Assembly: GCF_001039355.2 (NCBI RefSeq)
Contig: NW_019774192.1
Span: 145,959-186,392, forward strand
Length of the DNA: 40,434 nucleotides
DNA from: Lingula anatina
Lineage: Eukaryota > Brachiopoda > Lingulata > Lingulida > Lingulidae
Direction: 5' to 3'
Shown here in pieces: positions 30,224-40,008 of this stretch. The first letter of the stretch is position 1. Every line of letters starts with the position of its first letter. The position numbers and the translations under genes are program-made. Under the pieces are notes generated by a model. It did no database searches and was not told where the DNA came from. It saw nothing but the letters and a program-made list of their open reading frames with translations.

Positions 30224-31289
30224 AGTTAATTGTGAAGGGCAGTTATAAGAACGAGTGTCGTTTCGATAGCATTTAAGTCATAATAATATGTGCTTATAAG
30301 GCTGTGAAAAAAATCAAACAATGACCGGGTGTATTTTGATATCTGTGTCTTTAAAGGTAAATTATAAGAACATCTTTACGCATTTTAAATTATTTCGGAT
30401 ATCAGTAGGAAAAAATAAAGTCTTGATTTCTTGGCCTATGTAGAAATTGTACTCGCGTAAATTCACGCGCAAAGCATGATTTTTTTTTTTTTTTGCTAAA
30501 TGAAATTTAACAATGACAATAAAACACTGCCTAGATTTTTGAGTAACGGTTTTTTTTTTTTTTTTTCAGATAAAACGTTTTTTTTTTTTAATTTAAATGC
30601 AAGCACATTGGATATGTTCGCTTTTGTTAATTATAAGAATACAGGGCACATTTGGAGCCCGTGTTAAGTACAGGAATGTTACCCATACTGTTAAGATGAC
30701 AAATGACTGCAACAGTCTGTATATTTGGCTGCCCGACACAAAAACAGCTACCAAACCTATAGAACAAATCTTTAATGCCCGTTCCTTATAGTCTATTACC
30801 GCCCCCCTCTCGTTCTAGCGATCCCAGTGGAGACGGCTAGACATGTGCAGTACTAACTTTTTGATGCAATTGTACAGCTTGGTGTCATTGTTGGCGATAT
30901 CCAAATATAAATCGACACACCTTTAAACATGTAAAACAAAATCTGAATTAGGGTTCTTATACCGCCCCTTTTCGTTCCTTGCGATCCCAATTGAGACGGC
31001 TAGACATGTGTAGCATTTATGTTGGGTTATGTGTAGTAATATTTTGAAGCTCTTCAATAAACGAATAGTGGGGGTGTAAATTTAAGCGATATTAATCACC
31101 CTTTACACCTGTTTTTGTGTGCAGCACGTGTAGCAGCGGCACAGTCAGCCTACGCCCGGTGTTATCACGCACGGTACCCGTGCATAGACTTAGCCTAGAT
31201 CTCAACATATTTTAGTTAATGTATAGACACCAGATGTGCTTTAACCAACACTTTTGTCGGTGACCGAGCGTGGTTTAGGTGGTGTCAAA
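30224..31289. other. Intergenic region between gene 1 and gene 2
   Basis: Holds the presumed promoter of gene 2. No TATA box identified. Contents: poly-T runs at about 30480-30590, a 64-codon ORF (30597-30791) with a hydrophobic start but no family match, and the direct repeat at 30765-31012. Confidence 0.45.
30765..31012. repeat. Direct repeat pair upstream of gene 2
   Basis: TTACCGCCCCCCTCTCGTTC...GCGATCCCAGTGGAGACGGC at 30796 recurs at 30959 as TATACCGCCCCTTTTCGTTC...GCGATCCCAATTGAGACGGC, both followed by TAGACATGTG.AG. Weaker similarity extends upstream. The offset is about 161 bp, and the second copy is about 280 bp before the gene 2 start codon. Confidence 0.8.
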
Positions 31290-31395
31290 ATGCGGTTCAC
31301 CCTGTTCTTAGTCGTATTTGCATGTTTGACGCTACAAGACACGCTTGGGGCAGGAACGCTTACAAAGATGAAGGCAAGACCTAAACGTTCAAAGG
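31290..31395 (+). CDS. EGF/sushi/VWC gene 2, exon 1 (signal peptide)
   Basis: The ATG at 31290 opens MRFTLFLVVFACLTLQDTLG, a strong signal peptide, then AGTLTKMKARPKRSK with a basic possible processing site. Gene 2 is complete across nine exons (31290-37461): 2133 coding nt, 710 residues, with every junction keeping frame. The exon ends in phase 1 at AAAGG then GCAAGT, a GC-AG type donor; no GT donor fits, since the next codons read into a TAG. The paired acceptor is at 31645. There is no TATA box, and a repeated GC-rich block lies upstream. Confidence 0.85.
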
Positions 31396-31645
31396 GCAAG
31401 TAGTTTTTAACACACGGGCGAGTGTAAGAGATGCTTAAAATTTGAATGTAGATGTGAAAGACTAATGCCTCTCCCCGAATGTCCACTTTACATTAACGGC
31501 GGTCGAAGTGGCATGGGTACGCTCCGATATCGAAGCATTGAAAGTTTTGTCATGCCAGTCAATGCTAGTTTAGCATGTTTTTAAAAAATTGTTTACATCT
31601 TTTGATACCAGCATTTAAAGATTACGGTTCGATTCGCCATTTCAG

Positions 31646-31831
31646 GGGGTGTTTGCACATCCCCTGCTGCACCACCAAATACGGGTGGCAACGTTAACTC
31701 CGAAAGCACCTATAAACCAAACCAGAAAATAAGGTACAAGTGTTTGAAAGACTACGTACACACAGCTGGTTCCTTGGTGAGGAAGTGTGACAAAGATGGA
31801 ACTTGGAGTGATTCGGAACCGAGATGTGTTC
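31646..31831 (+). CDS. EGF/sushi/VWC gene 2, exon 2 (sushi 1)
   Basis: 186 nt, acceptor CATTTCAG, donor C then GTAAGT, phase 1-1. One sushi domain: VCTSPAAPPNT, IRYKCLKDYVHTAG, LVRKCDKDGTWSDSEPRCV, with all four cysteines and the Trp. Confidence 0.92.
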
Positions 31832-31875
31832 GTAAGTTGCATGGCTAGTTGCAAAAAAAAAAATATATATATATA

Positions 31876-33255
31876 TACTGGACAAAAGAAGTGTCACCCC
31901 TACTGAACCAATACTATGGGGGAGATAAATGACTGTGGAATGATATGCTCCTGGTATCATTTTATTAACATCAAATTTCACAAAAAATCACAAAATGAGA
32001 ACAAAATATACATTCTACCAAAATATGCAGTTTCAAGTCCAAAATTAGTACTTAGTGGCATAGCCAATTGACCTAATAATAGGTGCCAGTCTACGAAGCA
32101 AGGTTTCATGTAATTGTCTGATGCGTTCAGCGCTTATGCTGGCCCAAGCATGAAACACTGAATATAACAGAGTTTCTCTGCTGGTAAGACGGGCATTTGT
32201 GAAAAGTTTTGACATATAATTCCACACATTTTCTATTATGTTTGCATCCGGACTCTGGGCAGGCCACATCACCCTGCGAATGTCCTGTTGGTCAAACCAA
32301 TCATCAACTGCTCTGGGCCTGTGACAAGGAGCATTGTCATCCTGGTGAACAAATGAATAATTCCTGTCACCAAACATGTTAGTGATAGATAGTAGCAAGC
32401 CTGACTCCAAAACATCGATATATTTCTAGTGATTCATGTTTACATTAACCACTATCAATTCGCCCACGCCATGGATGCTGATGCAGTCCCACACCATGAT
32501 GAATATGCTGCTCCGGGTTCGAAAATTCAGTGCATGTGGTTCAAATGCTTTACCAGCAGTTTGCCAGCATTTTACCCGTCTGTCATCAGAGGTCAGACCA
32601 AAGCGACACTTATCAGAAAAAAATATATAGGACCAATTGTCATGAACTGTCCAGTTCCAGATCCTGTTGACCCTAGTTTACTCTACGTTGCCTGTTTTGT
32701 AACGATATAAGAGGTTTCAGTCTTGCTACCCTGCTGTACACTCTCAGAGCATGTAACCGACGCCTAGCAATTTTCACAGACACATTCTTATGTGTGAAAT
32801 TGTTCCACTGTGTTGTCAACTGACAAGCAGTGTCGAACTTTGACAACCTGGACATCAAAATCAGTCGTCGGTCTTCACGGCCAGTATTTTTTTCTTGAAC
32901 GACCCATCAGAGGCAATTTGTCTCTTGATCCAGTGTTTCTATACCGAGACCAGACCCTCTGCACCGTTCTGACTGAACAATTCAATTGTATCGATATTCT
33001 GACATTGCTTATATTCCGCCTCTTCAGGTTAATAACTTGCACCTATAACCGTTACATAATTGCTTGTATCTTGCCATATTGGAGGAAGACAGGAATAACA
33101 TTTGCTGTACATGTACAAGACCAACAATACAATTTCATGGTATAGCGGTTTTATACTCATTAGTCACATTATAAGTAGACCAGGCATTATAAGTACCCAA
33201 GATCTGCCTACTTTTATTACTCTGAGGTAGGGGGTGACACTTCTTTTGTCCAGTG
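31876..33255 (-). mobile_element. Tc1-type DD34E transposon in gene 2 intron 2
   Basis: About 1380 bp. The inverted ends are ACTGGACAAAAGAAGTGTCA on the left and its complement near 33233-33253 on the right (GGGGTGACACTTCTTTTGTCCAGTG). It is embedded in (TA)n on both sides, in keeping with TA target preference; the exact outer base pair is uncertain because the flanks are repetitive. Confidence 0.9.
32045..33010 (-). pseudogene. Tc1-type transposase (DD34E), degenerate
   Basis: The C-terminal 121 codons (32410-32045) are open and carry FVHQDDNAPCHRP and WPAQSPDANIIENVWNYM, with Asp and Glu spaced by 34 residues. Upstream pieces in other frames give SVKIARRRLHALRVYSRVAR (HTH/linker) and a degenerate first-Asp region resembling FSD..RFGLTSDDRR near 32600. 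Frameshifts and stops separate the pieces, so it is inactive. Confidence 0.88.
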
Positions 33256-33460
33256 TGTGTATATATATATATATATAAATAAAACATTGTACAAAATGTT
33301 CACCATTCTAATGTACAACAGATAATCAAACGAAGATGATAATGCAATTTTCATACTTCTGTGCAGCTGAATTTCCTTTTATATTCTAATTTTTTTTTAT
33401 TTATAAACAATTCACAATTAATTGATGGTCATACACTTCAATTCTTCTTGATAATTTCAG

Positions 33461-33646
33461 CCAATTTTTGTAAACCCCCTAAGATGCCACCAAACATGGA
33501 CGACAAAATTAAAGTCGAAGATACATATGGCGGCAAACAGAAAATAAAGTACAAATGCCAGAAGGATTATGCTCTCACATCTGGTTCCTTGGAGAGAACA
33601 TGTGAAATAGGCGGCACTTGGAGTGGCTCGGAACCTAAATGTGCCC
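33461..33646 (+). CDS. EGF/sushi/VWC gene 2, exon 3 (sushi 2)
   Basis: 186 nt, acceptor AATTTCAG, donor C then GTAAGT, phase 1-1. One sushi domain: NFCKPPKMPPNMDDKIKVED, IKYKCQKDY, LERTCEIGGTWSGSEPKCA. It is very close to exon 4, including the first bases of the following intron (GTAAGTAGGTCAAT). Confidence 0.92.
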
Positions 33647-33880
33647 GTAAGTAGGTCAATAAGAGATACGCTTGGTCTTACTCCTCAATTCTGATTACAT
33701 TCGAACAAAAATTCAGTTCTTATAGAATAGCAATGTTACATAGTATTTTGATAACAATTTAAATTAGTACATCACTACATGCAATGAATTTGAAAAATCG
33801 ACCTACCAGCAGATATGCAACATGATTTCCTTTAATGACCCATTCTGTATCAATGTTAAAACATTTATCTTGTTTTTCAG

Positions 33881-34078
33881 TAAAAGAGTCCATAAAATTC
33901 TGTACACCTCCCCAAATGCCACCAAACATGGACGGCAAACTTAAACTGAAAGATACATATAACGTAAAGCAAAAAATAAAGTACAAATGCCGGAAGGATT
34001 ATATCCTAACAGCTGGTTCCTTGGAGAGAAGCTGTGAAAAAGGCGGCACTTGGAGCGGCTCAGAACCTAAATGTGTCC
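33881..34078 (+). CDS. EGF/sushi/VWC gene 2, exon 4 (sushi 3)
   Basis: 198 nt, acceptor TTTTTCAG, donor C then GTAAGT, phase 1-1. One sushi domain: FCTPPQMPPNMDGKLKLKDT, IKYKCRKDYILTAG, LERSCEKGGTWSGSEPKCV. It differs from exon 3 mainly by four extra leading residues, so it is a recent tandem copy. Confidence 0.92.
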
Positions 34079-34223
34079 GTAAGTAGGTCAATCACAGACA
34101 CAGACAAACTTTTGTAGTTGTCTTTATTTATGAGTTCGTCACGTTCAAATCAATCTCTTTGAGCTATAGAAGCTGTATGCAAGGTAACCTTTATAACTGC
34201 TTATAATTAACTGGCATTTTCAG

Positions 34224-34409
34224 TGAGCTTTTGCACCCGCAATAACGCACCAAGCAACGTTGAGGGAATTGTTCCATTTAAGAACCATTATTATCTGAAC
34301 GAAGCCGTAAAGTACAAGTGCAAGAAAGGTTATGTGCATCTCTCCGGCCCCGTGAAGCAGACGTGTCGGTTGGGCGGCATTTGGAGTGGATCGTGGCCAC
34401 ACTGTGACC
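34224..34409 (+). CDS. EGF/sushi/VWC gene 2, exon 5 (sushi 4)
   Basis: 186 nt, acceptor CATTTTCAG, donor C then GTACGT, phase 1-1. Sushi domain: SFCTRNNAPSNVEG, VKYKCKKGYVHLSG, VKQTCRLGGIWSGSWPHCD. A (TAA)n-type repeat begins within ten bases of the donor. Confidence 0.92.
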
Positions 34410-34418
34410 GTACGTTTA

Positions 34419-34423
34419 TAATA

Positions 34424-34453
<30 letters not shown>
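34419..34453. repeat. (AAT)n microsatellite next to a splice donor
   Basis: AATAATAATGATAATGAT(AAT)n. Read on the minus strand it follows AATAAAGTTT, which resembles a minus-strand LINE 3' end. Confidence 0.8.
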
Positions 34454-34455
<2 letters not shown>

Positions 34456-34768
34456 CTTTATTTAAAGAAGGTAAAACATTGTTTCGTCGTTTTAGCACTG
34501 ACTAGCCAAACATAACCGAGTGACAAACAAACACAATAATTTGATATAAAAAATACAATTGTTTTAATTATAAGAGTTTATTTGATGAGGAGGGGGAGGG
34601 AGGTGCCCACTTAATCTCTACTGTCATAAAACTACGAATAATATAACTTAATTTAAATTGACGACTGTTAATGAACAAGAGTAATCCCTACGACATAGTA
34701 ATTAAATGTGACGTTTCCATCTCTGTCCACAAAACAGATACTTTAATCCTTTTGCTTTCATCATAATC

Positions 34769-34770
<2 letters not shown>

Positions 34771-34828
<58 letters not shown>
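34771..34828. repeat. (AT)29 microsatellite in gene 2 intron
   Basis: Pure AT dinucleotide run ending 22 bp before the sushi 5 acceptor, so it lies in or near the polypyrimidine and branch-point region. Confidence 0.95.
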
Positions 34829-34831
<3 letters not shown>

Positions 34832-34850
34832 TGTTTGTGTTTTAATTCAG

Positions 34851-35039
34851 TTTGCCCAGCCCTCAAAAAACCAGCCCATGGTACTATGCAAGTGACCGGT
34901 AACCAAAGAGGACAGACGGTGAGATACGCGTGCGACAGTGGGTACATTATGACCGCAGGTAACAGGGTCCGTAGATGCCAGGTGAACAACAACCTGGCAC
35001 AGCTACGCTGGAATGGAACAGAACCGACATGCTCATTAC
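34851..35039 (+). CDS. EGF/sushi/VWC gene 2, exon 6 (sushi 5)
   Basis: 189 nt, acceptor TTAATTCAG, phase 1-1. Sushi domain: VCPALKKPAHGTMQV, VRYACDSGYIMTAG, VRRCQVNNN, LRWNGTEPTCS. The donor used here (C then GTGGTA) is weak but keeps frame and phase; a cryptic site just downstream cannot be excluded. Confidence 0.87.
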
Positions 35040-35849
35040 GTGGTACTGTACTCTTTTAACTTCTTTTTGTAATTTGTGATTTTGATTCATTATATGAAAT
35101 TGTAGCAATTAAATCGCAATATTAGGAGAAGTTGGGTCAATGCAAATTACAGTTCAGTAATAGTCGATGAATGTTGGTGAGACCGCACCAGAATCTTGAC
35201 ACTGTGGCCCTGGGTAGACTTTAAACCACACTTATCGGGTTTAATCCATCCATCCTGTGTATGCTGTAACACCTGTGATGATTATCACTAGTCACATCAA
35301 GGACGTAAAGTATGATAGATAAATTTATGGTGAAAGATAAACAAGAGAGAATATCCGTAGTTTGGTTCATAATGCGTTTATGCCGTACGTTATCCCCCCC
35401 CCCCAAAAAAAAAAAAAAGAGGCAATAACTGGAATTTAAAGTTATTTTTTACCGTTTACTGCAGTAAATCAAATTAAGAGATCATTTCTTAAATACATTT
35501 CAACTAACAAATGCTAAGGAACTCTAAAAGACCTAATACATTTTGGGCATTATCAATAAAATAAAAATATGAGAATATACCTTCCCTTGTGATTGCTGAT
35601 CGGCAAGCGATATAATATTTTCCTGCAGTTACTTCATATTCCCTCTGTGTCATTCATTTGCAAACAGAATGCCTCAAGTTTTCGATACCACCCAACATTT
35701 TCGATCTGATTATTTGCTTCCAACAGGGTAGGGTGAATTTCCACTGGGGTTAATGTCAAAGTTATCATACTTATTAATTAATAAAATTCTGTTTCATTTG
35801 TCGTCGCACTTATTTTAAATACCTGTCGTATATTGATTTTTAATTACAG
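35040..35849. other. Intron of gene 2 before the EGF exon
   Basis: No coding content seen. A C run next to an A run (about 35394-35420) is the only notable sequence. Confidence 0.5.
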
Positions 35850-36701
35850 AATGCATCACAAGGTCCCCATGCCAAAACAACGGGACATGCAGAGACACTG
35901 CAAAGGGATATACCTGCACCTGTTCCTCTGGTTTTACGGGAAAGGACTGCGAAACCAACATAAACGACTGTCATTCCGCACCTTGTAAAAATGGTGCTAA
36001 GTGCACCGACAGAGTGAATGGTTTCTCGTGCGACTGCGCGTCTGGGTTCACGGGAGAAACGTGCGATGTGAACATCAATGAGTGCCTTTTCTCACCTTGT
36101 AAAAGTGGTGGGACGTGTACGGACGGCATTAATGGGTATACATGTATCTGTCCAGTAGGATTCACCGGGGCCAACTGTGAAACCAAGACAGATGGCTGTG
36201 CCTCTAAACCTTGTCAGAATGGAGCAAGCTGTACCGACGATATCAACAGTTATACGTGTTCGTGTCTTGCAGGATTTACCGGTCAAAACTGTGAAACAAA
36301 CGTGGATGACTGCGCGTCTAAACCGTGCAAAAATGGGGCCTCTTGTACAGACCTCATCGCCAGCTATGCTTGCTCCTGTCCTGTTGGATTTACCGGTGAC
36401 AACTGTGAAACCAACATCGACGAATGCGCATCCAACCCTTGCCTTAACGGTGGAACGTGCAGTGACACCATAGGCGGCTACTCTTGTGCGTGTCTTAACG
36501 GGTACAGCGGATTATTCTGTCAAACCCAGAGAGACCAGTGTGCCTCAGATCCTTGCAGAAATGGTGGAACATGCATAAATAAGGGACATGGATACACGTG
36601 CTTGTGCCAGCTGGGATTTAAAGGTATGAATTGTGAGCTTCCTGCGACCACAGTGCCGAGTATCAACGTGGCAACTACCCCTTCGACAATGAAACCCAAA
36701 G
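35850..36701 (+). CDS. EGF/sushi/VWC gene 2, exon 7 (seven EGF domains)
   Basis: 852 nt, acceptor TAATTACAG, donor AAAG then GTAGGT, phase 1-1. Seven EGF domains in one exon: they begin [53 protein letters not shown] and [10 protein letters not shown] Thr/Pro-rich linker ([20 protein letters not shown]) follows. O-glucose and O-fucose consensus sites are present in several domains. The single-exon EGF array mirrors the giant exon of gene 1. Confidence 0.93.
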
Positions 36702-36989
36702 GTAGGTTTATAATGCTCGTTTGGTTTCATTCAGAAATATTTGAAAAGAAAGGTTTTCGACAGGGTATTCTTATTTTCTGTACCCGACTTCGCTGCTTTA
36801 TTGCTATGTGAACAATCTTAAAAAGACACTAGTGCATCACGACAATTGTTGCAAAAATGAAATGCAAATTAATGGAAAATGTTCTAAAAGAGACCATGAT
36901 AACTAATCTATTTTATTACAATATAATAATTTGTTATTTATTTTTGAAAAACCAATATTGAAAGACCTCAATTATTTTTTGTGTTATAG

Positions 36990-37104
36990 GCTACTGTATG
37001 GCTGATAATAAACTCTACAAGGAAGGGGAAACATGGGACATCGGTTGCCAGCAAACATGTCGGTGCATTTCCTCAGATATGAACTTCTACTACTGCGAAG
37101 CCAA
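36990..37104 (+). CDS. EGF/sushi/VWC gene 2, exon 8 (first half of VWC)
   Basis: 115 nt, acceptor GTTATAG, donor AA then GTATGT, phase 1 in and phase 2 out. Encodes GYCMADNKLYKEGETWDIGC then QQTCRCISSDMNFYYCEA, with the C...W...CxxxCxC pattern of a VWC domain. Confidence 0.92.
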
Positions 37105-37346
37105 GTATGTTGTTAGACTTTGGTTATTATAGATTGTGAAACCAAGTATCAGAGACATACTCTTATCACGCTTATACTACTGGCATGTTTTTTTTTTTAA
37201 TATTGAGTTCTCAGAAAAAAAGCTACAGTATATATGCAATAATTAGTAATTCTCCAATAAGCTGCAATTTTCAGTAGGAACTAAAATTCTGCGCTTAGGT
37301 GAAATGTAGCTGGTTTGTTGTATCACTGTTGCATTTTGCCTTACAG

Positions 37347-37461
37347 GTGTAGCACTGATTGGAAAACGGTGGGGCTTCAGACTGGGTGTAAACTGATCCC
37401 TCCCAAACCCGGAGAGTGCTGCGAAACGCTCAACTGTGACCAGCTTACACCACCACCGTAA
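37347..37461 (+). CDS. EGF/sushi/VWC gene 2, exon 9 (second half of VWC, stop)
   Basis: 115 nt, acceptor CCTTACAG, phase 2 in, stop TAA at 37459-37461. Encodes KCSTDWKTVGLQTGCKLIPP then KPGECCETLNCDQLTPPP, with the CC-x4-C end of VWC. It completes the 710-residue product: signal peptide, 5 sushi, 7 EGF, VWC. There is no transmembrane segment, so it is secreted. Confidence 0.93.
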
Positions 37462-38799
37462 ATTGTAGGGCGGCATGACGTCAGACATTGAGTTATCTAC
37501 AACAGAACGCCCTTAAAATAGCAGTTAACATAAATGGACGATTCAACGAACATTGTATGAAAATGAAACTTTTTCAAATATTTACCAAAACTATAATATT
37601 ATATATTTTGAATATTATTAGAATAATTCGACAGAGTAATGGGTTATAGTTTTTTCCTTGTTTTTAAATTATTATAACCATGTTAAGTGATTTAAAACAG
37701 AAATCATAAGTTGTTTAAAACTTAAATGAATGTGAAAAATCACAGCAAGGGGTAAATGGCTTATGTGTAAGTTGAGATTTTTTGTGAAATTGAAGCTTTC
37801 TAATAAGATGTCTGAAAACTCATTTCGGTTTCTGGCATTATATATATTTAAAATACACTTTGGCGGCACGGATATGTGTATTTGTTCTTATTTTTAATTA
37901 AAATACCAGTGTGACATTTAAACACTACATAATGCAATTCAATTAACATGTTAACATTTGTTACGAAAAGTGAAATTTAATCTAATTATTTACAAGTTTT
38001 TAATTGAATAGCATGAAACGATTAGTTGAAAAACATGTGCCTACAGTATTCAATTCATCTCCAGCTTTCTTCCATTTTCTGCCAGTAGCCAAGGGTGTCC
38101 CTACTCGATCTGCTAGACTTAATCACAGTCAGTATATGTTATCGTATAGGGATCGCCCGTTGACGTATCGGTAATTTCATTGGTTTGGGATAATAAATAA
38201 AACAACTCTTTACGTCAGGGGTAACGCTGCTTGTATAATCCTTAGAGGTACACGAGTAACATTTCGGGTAGTCTGTTTTTATATATCCTTTATTTATTCA
38301 GGGACTAGGTAGTGGGCAATATCTAGAGTCGGCTTTTCGATCAGCATATAAATATACACAGATATAGAAACCATTATGCCATGCCCACATAAAAAAAATA
38401 ATGATTAAATGACACATAGAAGCATCTAGCTTTTTCCATAAAATAGAACGATACTCTTTATTAATATTATAATTAAGACATAAATTTCTGCCGGAAACAG
38501 TTGATTTTTCCCTCCTTTTTAATTACAGATTCTTAAATTTGAAAAAAAAATGTTTGCACCTGCCCCGAATTGACGCAGTAAACGTATAAACATGCAGACA
38601 CATAAGCACAGTTAATCATGAAACCCCAGAATCGCTGCAAATGCCAAATATAAATAAACAAAAAAAGATATAAGTACGCTAACAACTACAAACATAAATA
38701 CACGATAAATAGTTATAAGAGATATTCTTCAGAAAACAAATTATTGATAAAAATATATCCTGATGTGTGGAAATTATTTACTGCATTGTTGTGTTACAT

Positions 38800-38845
<46 letters not shown>

Positions 38846-38981
38846 GTCGGTGCGGTGCCCATTTAGAATTCTACTAATTTATACTGTCCTTAAATATTTT
38901 TGTACGGTAGATAAACCACTGCGGTAGAAATTATCAAAGCTATACGGATGTCGGTTTATCATTATTTCTCAATAAATGCTC
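37462..38981. other. Intergenic region between the convergent genes 2 and 3
   Basis: AT-rich, no ORF of note. It should hold both 3' UTRs; no clear AATAAA was assigned. A pure A tract of 43 bases is at 38802-38844. Confidence 0.45.
38802..38844. repeat. A(43) homopolymer
   Basis: Uninterrupted A run. It could be the tail of a retroposed sequence, but no retroposed gene was recognised to its left. Confidence 0.9.
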
Positions 38982-39096
38982 TTAACCTGCGGGATCCAGC
39001 TGTCCACACTTTACCGCCTCACAACATTCTCCAGGCTTAGGAGGGTCTAGTTTACACCCAGGTGGAATAGCTGTCACTCTATAATCTGTACACGAC
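38982..39096 (-). CDS. EGF/sushi/VWC gene 3, terminal exon (second half of VWC)
   Basis: 115 nt as in genes 1 and 2, acceptor CTGAATAG, phase 2 in, stop TAA at 38982-38984. Encodes SCTDYRVTAIPPGCKLDPPK then PGECCEAVKCGQLDPAG. It is diverged from the gene 1 and 2 copies, which are closer to each other. Confidence 0.9.
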
Positions 39097-39269
39097 CTAT
39101 TCAGGAAAAAATTTCTCAAGTAAAAAATATATAAAATAACTACATAACATGCCAATGATCGTATTTACACACAAAACATCAAAATACATCAAAATGATTG
39201 GTAGATTTTTTAATGGAGGTGAAAGTGTTATTCATTAGACTTTTGTACACGGTGGTAAAAAAAACTTAC

Positions 39270-39384
39270 TTTGGTTCACAATATTTGAAGTTCATATCTG
39301 GTTTTATGCATCTACAGGTCTCCCTGCACCCGATGTCCCACGTTTCTCCTTTCTTGTAGAGCCTCTTGTTGTCCATACAATAAC
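39270..39384 (-). CDS. EGF/sushi/VWC gene 3, exon with first half of VWC
   Basis: 115 nt, acceptor CTCTAAAG, donor AA then GTAAGT, phase 1 in and 2 out. Encodes GYCMDNKRLYKKGETWDIGC then RETCRCIKPDMNFKYCEP. Confidence 0.9.
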
Positions 39385-39632
39385 CTTTAGAGCAATAAAG
39401 GCCCGAAAGTAATTGTTAATTGATGAAATTAAACAAACAAACAAACAAATGGTAAAATATTTACAGTTTAAACGTGTAATTTATATTTTTACTCTCAAAA
39501 GTTATAACACAGGATGACCACTGAACATTTAAAAAATATGGAAAACAGCAGTAAATTAGGACAGGTGTTAAACTCTCCTTTGATTCATACTGTACATGAA
39601 ATTCGAATTACAGGAAGTTAAATTACACTCAC

Positions 39633-39728
39633 CGCTGGGCTTGGCACATTTATAAGCGTCACCATCAGGTTGACAAGTAACATGTTGACCAGGTGCGATT
39701 TCTGGACAAGGGTTTGGTTTACAAGGAT
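39633..39728 (-). CDS. EGF/sushi/VWC gene 3, four-cysteine exon
   Basis: 96 nt, acceptor CTCTTCAG, donor G then GTGAGT, phase 1-1. Encodes PCKPNPCPEIAPGQHVTCQP then DGDAYKCAKPS, the paralogue of the gene 1 exon at 29677-29772. Confidence 0.88.
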
Positions 39729-40008
39729 CTGAAGAGAAAAAAAAATGATAAATAAAGATATATACTAAATATTTAACATATGTGCCATGGCATTCGAATA
39801 CTTTTAACTTTTTTCTTTCAAAACGAGCAGTGGAATCTGAAAGCATCTCAATCATTTTTAATTCATGCAGTTAAAAACACAAGCCTATTAATATTTGCAT
39901 TCACAATATCCTGCCATGTATTTTTTCCGAAGTTAAATTCTTTAAAGTTAAAAAATATACGGACTGAGAATGCTCGAGTACCATTAAAGACATTTAACCA
40001 GATTCTAC

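Noticed and set aside
30597-30791. Small ORF with signal-like start (MQAHWICSLLLIIRIQGTFG) between genes 1 and 2
   Set aside because: No cysteines or family match in the rest, it begins next to poly-T runs, and it overlaps a repeat; kept only as a note in the intergenic entry.
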